In this document: positions 7,656 to 16,068 of the stretch, in pieces
Numbering within the stretch: position 1 is the stretch's first letter
Layout: each line of letters opens with the position of its first letter
Assembly: GCA_014378525.1 (NCBI GenBank)
Contig: JACMNL010000092.1
Span: forward strand, 1 to 39,241
Direction: 5' to 3'
DNA length: 39,241 nt
Source of the DNA: Bacteriovorax sp.
GTDB taxonomy: Bacteria > Bdellovibrionota > Bacteriovoracia > Bacteriovoracales > Bacteriovoracaceae
The notes under the pieces: generated by a model
The model's input: only the letters and a program-made list of their open reading frames with translations
Told to the model about the DNA's origin: nothing
Databases searched by the model: none
Translations under genes and position numbers: made by a program

Positions 7656-8109
7656 TCTCGAAGAAAAAAATATTCTCGAAGTGAGCTTCCCTCTCCACCC
7701 CGACGTCATCAACTTACTTCACAATGAAGACTGGAAATCCATTGATCAGTATTTTCTTGAAGCAGCAAAACCTGGAGGGGTGCTATTTGAATTCCTTCAT
7801 ACATACCTTACCTTTCAAAGCATTGAGCACATCATCGCCATTAGAAGCGCTCCTGACGACGAAGACGGCATCTGGCACGACGATGGTTCACGCATTCTGG
7901 GTTTCACGGTATCGCTTACTGAAAAACCCGAACTCATAACTGGTGGTGAACTTCGTTTTAAGAAGAAAACAGATAGCGAATGGCAGACAGTTTCAACCCG
8001 TCATTTGGGCCAAATGTTGATGTTCAAGACGGGAATTTATGGTTTTGAGCACATGGTCACAGCTGTAACAAAGGGCAGAAGAATTATCATCGCCGGCTGG
8101 TGTTCATAG
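7639..8109 (+). CDS. Small 2-oxoglutarate/Fe(II)-dependent oxygenase
   Basis: A 156-residue double-stranded beta-helix oxygenase. The iron facial triad is His80-x-Asp82 (IWHDDG) and His138 (GFEHMV), and Arg147 or Arg148 (KGRRIIIAGW) would hold 2-oxoglutarate. The GGELRF loop at 102-107 is typical of the prolyl-hydroxylase/PKHD branch. The ATG at 7639 is preferred over an upstream in-frame start because GGGG lies eight bases ahead of it. The start lies inside the last codons of the radical SAM gene, so expression is coupled. It could hydroxylate a base, a nucleoside or a peptide; the operon points to a nucleic-acid or nucleoside substrate, but that is inference. Confidence 0.8.
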   Translation: MILSRDLEEKNILEVSFPLHPDVINLLHNEDWKSIDQYFLEAAKPGGVLFEFLHTYLTFQSIEHIIAIRSAPDDEDGIWHDDGSRILGFTVSLTEKPELITGGELRFKKKTDSEWQTVSTRHLGQMLMFKTGIYGFEHMVTAVTKGRRIIIAGWCS

Positions 8110-8246
8110 GAGAGAAAGGCCTATGCTCCGAATCAACAAAGAAGAAATGCGAAAGATCCTTGTCATATTGCCCCTTATGAGTTACTCTTTCGATTCTTTT
8201 TAAGAAGAATTTATATAATTAACTATTATCTTTATAAGGATTTTTT

Positions 8247-8480
8247 ATGGCACGCACATGTGATTTAACAGGAAAGAGAAGACTAGTTGCCAACAAGGTT
8301 TCTCACGCTAACAACAAAACAAAAACTAAGAAACAAGTTAACCTACATACTAAAAAAGTATTCGACCCTGAGACAAACTCAGTTGTTCGTCTAAGACTTT
8401 CAGCAAGTGCAATCCGTACACTTGATAAAGTTGGATCAATCTCTAAGTACGTTCGTAAGAACGCTGCAATGTTTGAATAA
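8247..8480 (+). CDS. rpmB: Ribosomal protein bL28
   Basis: A 77-residue basic protein with the full bL28 pattern: ARTCDLTGKR at the start, a lysine-rich middle and RLRLSASAIRTLDKVG near the end. It binds 23S rRNA in the large subunit. Only one of the zinc-ribbon cysteines found in some bL28 proteins is present, so it is the zinc-free form. AAGGA lies six bases before ATG. A TATAAT at 8214-8219 is the likely -10, with no convincing -35. A strong terminator follows, so it is a single-gene unit rather than paired with rpmG as in many bacteria. Confidence 0.97.
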   Translation: MARTCDLTGKRRLVANKVSHANNKTKTKKQVNLHTKKVFDPETNSVVRLRLSASAIRTLDKVGSISKYVRKNAAMFE

Positions 8481-8508
8481 CTATTAAAAAAAATATGTTT
8501 ATCTTAAG

Positions 8509-8538
8509 AAGGCTTCCTTTTACGGAAGCCTTTTTTTT
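8509..8538 (+). terminator. rpmB terminator
   Basis: AAGGCTTCC, loop TTTTAC, GGAAGCCTT followed by a run of T to 8538. Confidence 0.9.
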
Positions 8539-8567
8539 ATGTATTAATTGTTTACTCGGAGGCCTCG

Positions 8568-9068
8568 ATGAAACAATTAATTTCTCTTATGATTCTGCCC
8601 TTTCTTATGATCTCTACAACATTTGCAAAAGATGCTGCATATCCAAGGCAAAAAATCGATTTATCCGGTGAACTTCTTCCCAATTCTCCCAAAAGTATTA
8701 GCTTTAAAGATTTAAAAGAACTTCAAAAACCAGTCACACTAAAAATTTTTGATCCATATAATAAAAATCTTGAAACTGCGTTCGAAGGTTTCTATTTAAT
8801 TGACCTGGTAAAAAAATATGGAAAACCTGATTTTAAAATTCTTCGCGTAGGCGCGATAGATGGTTATAAAGTCGACATTCCTAAAAATGAAATCGATTCT
8901 CAAAAATTATTTGCTTCATACAAAGATGAAAAAGGTTTTTTAACAGTAGACCGAATGGGACCTTTAAGAATTTTGGCACCAGTTAAAGGTGTTGTGAATA
9001 AAGACCTTCTTTTAAAAATTGGTGTGTACTGGGTCTGGCAGGTTAAGACTATTGAGTTCGTAAAATAA
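8568..9068 (+). CDS. Periplasmic SUOX/molybdopterin-binding-fold protein
   Basis: A 166-residue exported protein: Sec signal peptide ending TTFA, then a single domain. LTVDRMGPLRILAP (about 123-136) and VYWVWQVKTIEFVK at the C-terminus match the end of the oxidoreductase molybdopterin-binding domain (PF00174) seen in MsrP and sulfite-oxidase-like proteins. It lacks the cofactor-ligand cysteine of those enzymes, so it is probably a non-catalytic binding version. It shares one base with the following histidine kinase (TAATG), which suggests it serves as the periplasmic ligand sensor or accessory for that kinase. GGAGG precedes ATG. Confidence 0.65.
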   Translation: MKQLISLMILPFLMISTTFAKDAAYPRQKIDLSGELLPNSPKSISFKDLKELQKPVTLKIFDPYNKNLETAFEGFYLIDLVKKYGKPDFKILRVGAIDGYKVDIPKNEIDSQKLFASYKDEKGFLTVDRMGPLRILAPVKGVVNKDLLLKIGVYWVWQVKTIEFVK

Positions 9069-10432
9069 TGATTAAATCTAACGACCTCAATCGCAACTCC
9101 ATTATTACCGGAGTTCTATTAAACCTGATTATGTCGATGATATTTATAATCTTCATTATTTTAGGTTATAGAAGCACGTCGGATAATGCTGCGATTCAGG
9201 ACGATACATTCAGAACTCACTTTCAGTCGCGTATGATCTTGAAGGCGATCAATGGACTCAATTTTTCACGTGCTGATATCCTGACTGCAATGAAAGATAA
9301 TAATCCGGAGTCGCTCAACGATGCGGAAGATAATACTCTCAGTGCGAAATCTAATTATCATATTCTGCTTTCAGAACAGGAAGAATTAAAACAATCCAGA
9401 CGCTCAACTGGATTTGAAAAGGGTCTTGTAGAGCTTGCCGAAATGTATGAACAGCTTTTTAAGCAGGGCAAACCTTTAACTAATAAAAAAATGCTGGATG
9501 AAATTCTAAATAAATCAAAGTCGCTTATTACTGCCATGCACTCGGAAGAAAGCTCTTTATGGGTTGAGGAAGCACTTAAGCTGCATGATTATTCAAAAGT
9601 AAAAGAGCGCAACCTGCATATCTTTTACGGCCTGACAGTATGTTTTATTCTCATTCAACTGGTCTTTATTTATTTTACGATCATCAAACATCAGCTTAGC
9701 AAAAAAATTAATATACAGCATGAGCGACTTGTACTTCAAACCAGACTTTCAACTCTGGGAATGATGAGTGCTGAGCTTGCTCATGAGATCAACTCTCCAC
9801 TAATGGTAATTGACGGAAGACTTCGTATTCTTCACAACGAATTGATTGCATCAAATCAAAACAGCGAGAAGCTGATTAAGAATATTAAAATTATTAAACG
9901 CAATTCTTCGAGAATCCAGGGAATCATCAAGAGTTTTAAAACAATGTCGAAGAGTGGGGAAAACGATGAGCTGGAACCCTTTTATCTCATCACGATTTTT
10001 GAAGATGTAAATGACCTGGTTTCTCAAAAATTAATCGATGAAGGAATAGATTTTTCAATTGACGATGTCGGTACTGAGGATTTTATTCTTGCTAGAAGAA
10101 TTCAGATAGTTCAGGTTCTTACTAACCTGATTAACAACTCTTTGGATGCTGTCAGACACACAATTAATCCTTGGATTAAAGTTGAGACTATAGTTGATAA
10201 TAACAAAGTCATTATAAAAGTTACTGATAGTGGTGAAGGTATTCCGACGGAACATCTTGATCTGATCTTCGATCCATTTTATTCTACGAAAGGTTCGGAC
10301 ACTGGAACGGGTTTGGGATTATCGATCTCTAAAAAAATTATGAAAGAGCACGGTGGTGACCTGATCTACAATATGGCATGCCGAAATACACAGTTTATTT
10401 TGACCTTTAAAAATGAAAGGGCCCGCGCATAA
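9068..10432 (+). CDS. Membrane sensor histidine kinase
   Basis: A 454-residue kinase with two membrane helices (about 13-34 and 184-206) around a ~150-residue, mostly helical periplasmic sensor. HisKA follows with the phospho-accepting His239 (AELAHEINSPL). The HATPase domain has the N box NLINNSLDA (about 355-363), the G1 box DSGEGIP and the G2 box GTGLGLSISKKI. No response regulator lies next to it, so its partner is elsewhere. The start codon overlaps the stop of the SUOX-fold gene. The pairing suggests it senses a periplasmic redox or small-molecule signal through that protein; this is inference from gene order. Confidence 0.9.
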   Translation: MIKSNDLNRNSIITGVLLNLIMSMIFIIFIILGYRSTSDNAAIQDDTFRTHFQSRMILKAINGLNFSRADILTAMKDNNPESLNDAEDNTLSAKSNYHILLSEQEELKQSRRSTGFEKGLVELAEMYEQLFKQGKPLTNKKMLDEILNKSKSLITAMHSEESSLWVEEALKLHDYSKVKERNLHIFYGLTVCFILIQLVFIYFTIIKHQLSKKINIQHERLVLQTRLSTLGMMSAELAHEINSPLMVIDGRLRILHNELIASNQNSEKLIKNIKIIKRNSSRIQGIIKSFKTMSKSGENDELEPFYLITIFEDVNDLVSQKLIDEGIDFSIDDVGTEDFILARRIQIVQVLTNLINNSLDAVRHTINPWIKVETIVDNNKVIIKVTDSGEGIPTEHLDLIFDPFYSTKGSDTGTGLGLSISKKIMKEHGGDLIYNMACRNTQFILTFKNERARA

Positions 10433-10442
10433 GCGCAGGCCC
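10419..10442. terminator. Hairpin between convergent kinase and protease genes
   Basis: GGGCC-C-GCGC, loop ATAA, GCGC-A-GGCCC with one C/A mismatch. It overlaps the kinase stop codon. T tracts lie on both sides at a short distance (10448-10453 on plus, 10413-10409 on minus). The same layout with compensating bases recurs at 24091-24114. Confidence 0.65.
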
Positions 10443-10451
10443 TGAAAGTTT

Positions 10452-12149
10452 TTATTGAACTTCAATTTCCTGAATCAAATAACCCCATTTACTCATCGAA
10501 CGGTCTGATACGAAGTTAATCGTTACAGTGTCGCCTTCGATATAATCAGTTGTGTAGTTTGATCCCTGGCCTGTCACTTTTTCAATCGTGTTCCCTTTTC
10601 CATCAGCAATACGAACATAGTCATAACCAGTTTCTAAATCAAAACGTGCTACTTTCACTCTTAGGTATTTTGCACCAGGTACAGTAATAGTCTTCGACAC
10701 GTTTGAATTATCTGCATACGGGTGAACAGACTCAAGTGATGAATCAAGAGATTGTTTTTTCCATGCATTGTCTTTAGGCCCTGTTCTTTCAGGTCTGTAA
10801 TCTGTAAGAAGATTGTAAGCATCGATTCTTGAAGCTGTAACAGTTTTACCTCTAAGAGATGCAACAGGTACACCAGTCATCATTAAACGCTCTCTCAAGA
10901 CTTCGTGAGGCATTCTTCCTTCTTTGGCGAGTAACAATCCAAGCACACCTGAAACGTGTGGAGTGGCCATTGATGTTCCTGAGTACACATCATATTTTCC
11001 ACCGTTAACAGTAGAAAGAATGTTGTGCCCTGGAGCTGCGATATGCACTGTGTTTCTTCCGTATGAAGAAAAAGATGCAAGAGAGTTTTGAGCTGTTAAT
11101 GCTGCGACTGATACGATGTTCGGATTTTCATAAGAAGCTGGGTATGAAGGAGTTGTATCGTTGTTAGAAGATGAGTTTCCTGCAGCTGCTGTGAAGATGA
11201 TCCCTTTATCAGATGCTCTTTGAATCGCTTCAAATAAAGCTTCAGAGCGTCCGCCTCCACCCCATGAGTTCGACATTAAATCTACGTTTAACATTGTTGC
11301 GTAATCGATTGCTCTCACTGCGTTTTCTAAAGTTCCTGAACCATCATCACCTAAAAATTTAACAGCAACGATTGATACGTCGGCCATTACACCTGAAACA
11401 CCAGTCTTGTTGTTATGAACAGCACCGATTGTTCCCGAACAGTGTGACCCGTGTCCGTTTCCGTCCATTGGATCTGAATCATTATTTGCGAAGTCGTATC
11501 CATGAACGTCATCGATAAATCCATCGCCGTCATCATCAATTCCGTTACCAGGAATTTCTTTAGGGTTCGTCCAGATGTTATCTTTTAAGTCAGGGTGATT
11601 GTAATCAACACCTGTATCAATAACTGCGATTCTGACTTGTTTTGATCCTTTAGTGATGTCCCAAGCTTTAAGTGCATTGATATCCGCCCCTTCTACTCCG
11701 GCAGATCCTTTCGGTTCATTTGAACCTGTATTTCTCATACCCCAAAGTTTTCCGAAGTCAGGATCATCTGGTGTTGCAGCTAAGAAATCAGTAAACGGTG
11801 ATCTTTGCAGTTTTTTTACAAGAGCATTGTTTTCTTTAATAGGGTCAACTCTATATATGAAGTTTGGTTCAGCGAATTCTACGTTTGGATTCGCGCGAAG
11901 AGCAGCGAGAGCACCCTCTAATGATTTTTCATCAGTTGATACTTTTAATACAGAAAGCTTATCGTAAGATAATTTTACTTCTCTATGAGATGTAATACCT
12001 AAAGTTGAAAATGCTTTGTTTGAATAGAAACTTTTTTCGCGACCGGCCTTGAACTTTACAACGATCTCACCCGGAACGTGCTCTGCCTCGGAAGCAAACA
12101 GTCCTGTGGCCATTGCCAGCGCCGATAAACCTAATAGCATTTTCTTCAT
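10452..12149 (-). CDS. Secreted subtilisin-like (S8) protease
   Basis: A 565-residue exported serine protease. A signal peptide (1-19, ending LFA) is followed by a fervidolysin/I9-like propeptide (about 24-100, beginning PGEIVVKF), the S8 catalytic domain (about 130-465) and a C-terminal CUB-like beta domain (about 480-565, with YDYVRIADGKG). Catalytic residues are Asp178 (VIDTGVDYNHPD), His233 (GHGSHCSGT), Asn325 (AAAGNS) and Ser393 (SGTSMATPHV). The acidic GNGIDDDGDGFIDD insertion suits calcium binding. The internal ATG at 12147-12149 is chosen over the longer frame because AAGGAGG precedes it and the signal peptide starts there. Likely degrades external or prey protein. Confidence 0.95.
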   Translation of the reverse strand: MKKMLLGLSALAMATGLFASEAEHVPGEIVVKFKAGREKSFYSNKAFSTLGITSHREVKLSYDKLSVLKVSTDEKSLEGALAALRANPNVEFAEPNFIYRVDPIKENNALVKKLQRSPFTDFLAATPDDPDFGKLWGMRNTGSNEPKGSAGVEGADINALKAWDITKGSKQVRIAVIDTGVDYNHPDLKDNIWTNPKEIPGNGIDDDGDGFIDDVHGYDFANNDSDPMDGNGHGSHCSGTIGAVHNNKTGVSGVMADVSIVAVKFLGDDGSGTLENAVRAIDYATMLNVDLMSNSWGGGGRSEALFEAIQRASDKGIIFTAAAGNSSSNNDTTPSYPASYENPNIVSVAALTAQNSLASFSSYGRNTVHIAAPGHNILSTVNGGKYDVYSGTSMATPHVSGVLGLLLAKEGRMPHEVLRERLMMTGVPVASLRGKTVTASRIDAYNLLTDYRPERTGPKDNAWKKQSLDSSLESVHPYADNSNVSKTITVPGAKYLRVKVARFDLETGYDYVRIADGKGNTIEKVTGQGSNYTTDYIEGDTVTINFVSDRSMSKWGYLIQEIEVQ

Positions 12150-12337
12150 AAGTCTCCCTCCTTGGAGCAAATAAAAACTAAAAACAATCTCTTGCACATC
12201 CTGAGCAAAATGATTCAATTTCTAAAGAAATGGTGTCTATAAACAAGCTTAAACGATGGTGCCAGAATGCCCAGAGGTTTTACCTACGGTAATTTTTTGC
12301 CGAAAAAAACCCGGCTATCTTTTTTAAATAGAAATGC

Positions 12338-12343
12338 GATAAT
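12338..12343 (+). promoter_or_regulatory. Probable -10 element giving a leaderless mRNA
   Basis: GATAAT ends eight bases before the ATG at 12352, so the transcript would start at about 12350. No ribosome-binding site lies upstream of the start codon, and no clear -35 is visible. Confidence 0.35.
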
Positions 12344-12351
12344 TCCTCTAT

Positions 12352-13161
12352 ATGATACACAACAGCTCATCAGACCCTGTTCTTATTAAAAAAATCTCAC
12401 TAAAGATCTGGTCTCTCAGAGACGAGATTGAGTCGCGCATTCAGGAGAAACTTGATGCCGGCGAAATGGTGCCTGAGGTCCTTGAAGAAAGAATCTTGGA
12501 GCTGCGTGGACAATATACAAAGAAGACCTCAGTACCTGATAATGTCATTCCATTAAAAACAGCAAATGATCTACCGGCAGACGATGATGATGAAATGGCG
12601 AAAGCTATGGCAGCAGCAATGAACGGTGAAGAAGCTGATGAATCGGCCATTGAACCTGCAGCTCCTGCTGAAGGTGAAGAAGATGCTCCTGCTGAAAATA
12701 ATGTCGTTGGATTAAATGGAGCTCCCGTTGCAACAGCCGAGGATACAAATTTAATCACTATCGGTATTGAAGCCCCTAACCTTCCTGATGATAAAGTTTC
12801 AAAAGGAAAAACAATTCTTTCTGAAATCGGAATGGAAAAAATGTTCTTCTTTTCCAATAAAGCTTTCACTGAAGGCCAGTCAATCGTGATCCAGTTTTGT
12901 ATTCCAAAAACTTTTATAGTGAATGCCGACGTTATTTATTGTCGCCCGTTCAACATTAAAAGCAGAATCATCAGCCAGAACAATTACACCCATAGAATGC
13001 TTATCAAATTTAACTTCCTAAAAGAGGGAGAGAGAGCATTACTAAGACAATTTATTCAATCGATCGAACCAGATATGACTAAAGCAGTGAAAAAAGTCGC
13101 TGTGGCAGAAGAAGATTCCGGGGATGGCGACTTTAATGAATTGGACGATCTGGGATTGTAA
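12352..13161 (+). CDS. PilZ-like domain protein with acidic Ala/Pro-rich linker
   Basis: A 269-residue cytosolic protein in three parts: a basic helical N-terminus (1-60), a low-complexity linker rich in Glu, Asp, Ala and Pro (about 75-120), and a folded beta domain (about 155-240). The beta domain (EGQSIVIQFCIP ... VNADVIYCRPFN ... RMLIKFNFL ... LLRQFIQ) resembles the second half of a PilZ barrel. I cannot find the RxxxR and D/NxSxxG motifs that bind c-di-GMP, so it may not bind it. The 13166 gene follows after four bases. Function unknown. Confidence 0.6.
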   Translation: MIHNSSSDPVLIKKISLKIWSLRDEIESRIQEKLDAGEMVPEVLEERILELRGQYTKKTSVPDNVIPLKTANDLPADDDDEMAKAMAAAMNGEEADESAIEPAAPAEGEEDAPAENNVVGLNGAPVATAEDTNLITIGIEAPNLPDDKVSKGKTILSEIGMEKMFFFSNKAFTEGQSIVIQFCIPKTFIVNADVIYCRPFNIKSRIISQNNYTHRMLIKFNFLKEGERALLRQFIQSIEPDMTKAVKKVAVAEEDSGDGDFNELDDLGL

Positions 13162-13165
13162 ACCA

Positions 13166-14185
13166 ATGCCTAATATCCTCGCACCTCAAAAAAAAAAATG
13201 GCTTTCAAATCTCGTTCTTTTAAGCTTCCTTCTTCTCGTAGGTGGAACTGCTTTTTTGTCCAATACATTTAAGACACACTCCAAAGGTAAAAATGATTTT
13301 ATTGAAGAGGCCCTGGTCTTCAATAATAAAGAACTCGATAAAGTCACCCAACTGATTTTAAAAAATAAGTCCGGTGAATACTCTTTCGAGCGCGCCGACA
13401 CGAATACCGGTTCAATATGGCACATGACGAGTCCAAAAGATCTTTCAGCTAGCTCTGCTTTCATTGAAAAACTCTTTACGACTCTCAACACCATTAAAAC
13501 TAAAAAACTTTTGCTTGATGATAAAACTAACAATTCAAATTTCTCACTGGATAAACCAACTGCGATCCTAACTCTTACGGATGAAGCTGGAAAAAGCATT
13601 CTTCTTTCCGTAGGGATTATGAATACAATTGATAACTCTACTTACATGAAAATATCCGGAAGAAACGGAATTTATCACGTTGAGGCCCCGTCAATTTCAC
13701 TTGAGAACATTACAACAGCTGACCTGATTAAATCTACAGTGTTCGAATTTGATGCTAAAAAAATTCTCGCCTTTAAAATTTTTAAAAAGAACTCAAAGAC
13801 TCCCCAGTTTGAAGTTTCAAAAAAAGACGGTGTGTGGTCAGGGCCTGAAGGTAAAGCTCTTAACACTACCCGACTGGAAGATCTGTTAAATGAATTCGTA
13901 AATTTAAAAAGCAGCTTCGTTCTCGACGAACAGACTGATGCCCAAAAGAAACAGGCATCCACTCTCCTTTCAAACGGTGAATATACAGTGAAAGTGACGA
14001 TGGAAGATAACCAGGTTTACAGCTACCAGACGGGTGCTGTTACTAAATCAATAGCAGAAGTTCCACTGAGCGAAGAACCACACTTCATCATCGTAGAAAA
14101 TCACACACCAATCGTATACATCGTAAAAAAAGAATTTCTTAATTTATTTGAATTAAAGAATGACCGCCTCAAAAGTTTAGAGTAA
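13166..14185 (+). CDS. Membrane-anchored DUF4340-like protein
   Basis: A 339-residue protein with a single N-terminal membrane anchor (about 11-31, after KKKW) and the rest outside the cytoplasm. The repeated pattern of IWHMTSPKDLSASSAFIEKL, KPTAILTL and DKTNNSNFSL matches the DUF4340 beta-sandwich repeat, often found with Gld-type ABC transporters, though no such transporter is near. The ATG at 13166 is used instead of the longer open frame, which would overlap the upstream gene by 38 bases. Cotranscribed with the PilZ-like gene. Confidence 0.7.
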   Translation: MPNILAPQKKKWLSNLVLLSFLLLVGGTAFLSNTFKTHSKGKNDFIEEALVFNNKELDKVTQLILKNKSGEYSFERADTNTGSIWHMTSPKDLSASSAFIEKLFTTLNTIKTKKLLLDDKTNNSNFSLDKPTAILTLTDEAGKSILLSVGIMNTIDNSTYMKISGRNGIYHVEAPSISLENITTADLIKSTVFEFDAKKILAFKIFKKNSKTPQFEVSKKDGVWSGPEGKALNTTRLEDLLNEFVNLKSSFVLDEQTDAQKKQASTLLSNGEYTVKVTMEDNQVYSYQTGAVTKSIAEVPLSEEPHFIIVENHTPIVYIVKKEFLNLFELKNDRLKSLE

Positions 14186-14196
14186 ATCCAAAAAGA

Positions 14197-15642
14197 TTAA
14201 CCCGCTTTTTTAACAACCCTTGAATTCGAAGGAAGTGCCACTTCATTCTTGACTTTATCAGGATCAACGAACACCTTAATAAACTTTTCAATCAGAACTG
14301 AGTTGTAGCGTTTAACACCTGCTTTATCCATCAGAATGCGTTTTAATGCTTCCGTCGGCTGCAGTTTTTCATCCATCATAATATGTACGAAATCGTCTGC
14401 CAGGCACACGATATTTGCGAGAGTCAGGATCTTCTGTCCTTTCTTCTGAAAAGGAAATCCTGATCCATCGAAAGCTTCATGATGCTGAAGTATAATTTGT
14501 TTTACGGAGTTATTTAAAGCGCGGTTGTTTTCAATCAAACCAAACCCCAGCTCCGGATGCTGTTTATACTGTTCGACTTGCTCTGGAGACATATCTTTCA
14601 TACTCATACCGATAAATTCTTTCGGAAGAAGAGTCTTACCAATATCGTGAAACATACAGGCCATTGCTGTCGTTTCAATAGTAGCTCTTGACTGCCACTC
14701 AAACTGCTTGATTATCGCAGTAGAATAAAGAGTCACAAGGAATGCGTGTGAGTAAGCTGTCGGATCAAAGTTTTGATAAGATCTAAGTACTGTATAAAGA
14801 TCAGTTTGAGATTCAATCAATTGAAAAACAGTCTCACAGACTTCTCTTCCCTGATCAATAACCAGTGGTTTAATTCCCACGGTATAAGCTTCTTCAATAA
14901 ATTTTTCAGTTACGTTCTTAAGTATGTTTACTTTGTTATAAGCAGGAACGTTTTCATTAGCGATCAACTTTTTGCTTAGATAATTATTATATTGAATGAA
15001 TTTTCTTCTATCACTGTTATGAAAATAAAGTGCATCGACCTTCTTTTCGTTTTTATACTTATCGAGACGCTCTTTTGAGAACGTATCTCCTGTATGCAGA
15101 ATTTTTAAATATTTGTTCGCAGAAAGCTTGATATAAATATCAAATAGAACAGCTTGCGAAGAATAAAACTCTTCGATTTTAATTTTTGAAAAGTTATCAT
15201 CTGTTAGAGAAACTTCTGTCTCTTCACTGATCCCTTCTTTTTTTGGAACGTTCGCCATTAAATCTGATAGTGACAAATGCCCTTCTAGAACTTCTTTTAG
15301 CTGAAGCATTGTAAACGGCTTCACACAAAGATTGGCGACACCGATTTTCTGTAATTTCTCCTCTGTAATATCGTGAGCGTCTAAAACCTTCTGCTCGTTT
15401 CCGATGACGATGACTCTTTGATTGGTAGAATTTGATTTGATGAATTTTAAAACCTGCATGCACGAATGATTTTCTGTTGCATAGTTTATGATGATGGCAA
15501 AAAATTTATCGTTGTAAATTGCGAGCTGGGCCTCTCTACCGTTATACACAGCAGTGACTTCATATGATGCATCAAGAAAAAACTTCTTGGCCTGAACATT
15601 CCAGGACTCATCGGGGTCAACGAGTAAGATTTTTAGTGCCAA
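14197..15642 (-). CDS. HD-GYP-type phosphodiesterase with pseudo-receiver (paralogue A)
   Basis: A 481-residue signalling protein. Residues 1-122 have a response-regulator fold, but the phospho-accepting Asp is Asn53, while Lys108 (VKPF) remains, so it is a pseudo-receiver. Residues 155-225 form a small domain (DIYIKL ... LYFHNSDRRKF) shared with three other proteins in this window. The HD-GYP domain (about 270-460) keeps all expected metal ligands: His299, His332-Asp333 with Lys336 (FHDIGK), His362, His387-His388 and Asp416; GYP is GFP (DGSGFP, 392-397). It should cleave c-di-GMP. The start is TTG with AGGA seven bases ahead. A sigma-28-like promoter stands upstream. Confidence 0.85.
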   Translation of the reverse strand: MALKILLVDPDESWNVQAKKFFLDASYEVTAVYNGREAQLAIYNDKFFAIIINYATENHSCMQVLKFIKSNSTNQRVIVIGNEQKVLDAHDITEEKLQKIGVANLCVKPFTMLQLKEVLEGHLSLSDLMANVPKKEGISEETEVSLTDDNFSKIKIEEFYSSQAVLFDIYIKLSANKYLKILHTGDTFSKERLDKYKNEKKVDALYFHNSDRRKFIQYNNYLSKKLIANENVPAYNKVNILKNVTEKFIEEAYTVGIKPLVIDQGREVCETVFQLIESQTDLYTVLRSYQNFDPTAYSHAFLVTLYSTAIIKQFEWQSRATIETTAMACMFHDIGKTLLPKEFIGMSMKDMSPEQVEQYKQHPELGFGLIENNRALNNSVKQIILQHHEAFDGSGFPFQKKGQKILTLANIVCLADDFVHIMMDEKLQPTEALKRILMDKAGVKRYNSVLIEKFIKVFVDPDKVKNEVALPSNSRVVKKAG

Positions 15643-15680
15643 GCTTCGATCCTATAAAAAAACACGCTTTTCATAGGGAT

Positions 15681-15708
15681 TTATCGGTAAGTTGAGAGGA
15701 AAACTAAA
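15681..15708 (-). promoter_or_regulatory. Sigma-28-like flagellar promoter of HD-GYP gene A
   Basis: Minus strand: TTTAGTTT (15701-15708), 12 bases, ACCGATAA (15681-15688), against the FliA consensus TAAAGTTT-N11-GCCGATAA (6/8 and 7/8). The start would be near 15674, 30 bases before the TTG codon. Confidence 0.55.
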
Positions 15709-15710
15709 AT

Positions 15711-15748
15711 AAAAAAGTAGCTAAAAAGACAAGTCTTTCCAGCTACTT
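15711..15748 (-). terminator. rpmG terminator
   Basis: AAGTAGCT (15715-15722) pairs with AGCTACTT (15741-15748), and an inner AAAGAC/GTCTTT pair extends the stem. A T-rich tract follows on the minus strand. Confidence 0.8.
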
Positions 15749-15776
15749 AATATAATTTTTGAATCTTTTGAGAATA

Positions 15777-15956
15777 CTACTTAATTTCTTTATGCATAGT
15801 ATGACGTCTAAGAAATGGATTATATTTCTTAAGCTCTAAACGATCTGGTGTCGTCTTCTTATTTTTTGTTGTCGTATATCTTGAAGGAGATTTTCCTTCT
15901 TTTCTTGCTTCTGTACACTCAAGTGTTACGATAACTCTAGCACCTTTCTTAGCCAC
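15777..15956 (-). CDS. rpmG: Ribosomal protein bL33
   Basis: A 59-residue protein with the bL33 pattern [12 protein letters not shown] ... RYTTTKNKK ... [21 protein letters not shown]. Only Cys is found at the first zinc-ribbon position, so it is the zinc-free type. The start is GTG at 15954-15956, five bases after GGAGG; a longer GTG start at 15968 would place the site inside the gene. It sits divergent from the 16069 gene with a palindrome overlapping the -35. Confidence 0.95.
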   Translation of the reverse strand: MAKKGARVIVTLECTEARKEGKSPSRYTTTKNKKTTPDRLELKKYNPFLRRHTMHKEIK

Positions 15957-15990
15957 AACTGCCTCCACGAACGAAATTAAAACAGAGCTG

Positions 15991-16019
15991 AAATTACACG
16001 TTTGTCATTGGCATGACAA
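15991..16019 (-). promoter_or_regulatory. rpmG promoter with overlapping palindrome
   Basis: Minus strand: TTGTCA (16014-16019), 17 bases, TAATTT (15991-15996). An 18-base palindrome, TTGTCAT-TGGC-ATGACAA (16002-16019), covers the -35 and could be an operator. Confidence 0.5.
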
Positions 16020-16068
16020 CCAAAAATTGTTAAACATTAAAAAAAAGCCAGATTACGAGGTTAAAACC

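Noticed and set aside
8123..8203. 26-codon frame (MLRINKEEMRKILVILPLMS...) between the oxygenase and rpmB
   Set aside because: AAAGG is only three bases from ATG, the product is very short, and the rpmB promoter region follows at once. Possible but not supported.
12441..12869. Minus-strand frame of 142 codons, serine-rich
   Set aside because: Antisense to the low-complexity Glu/Ala/Pro linker of the PilZ-like protein, which creates long open frames by composition.
13124..13165. Upstream start for the DUF4340-like gene
   Set aside because: It would place 38 bases inside the preceding gene in another frame; the membrane helix starts properly from the later ATG.
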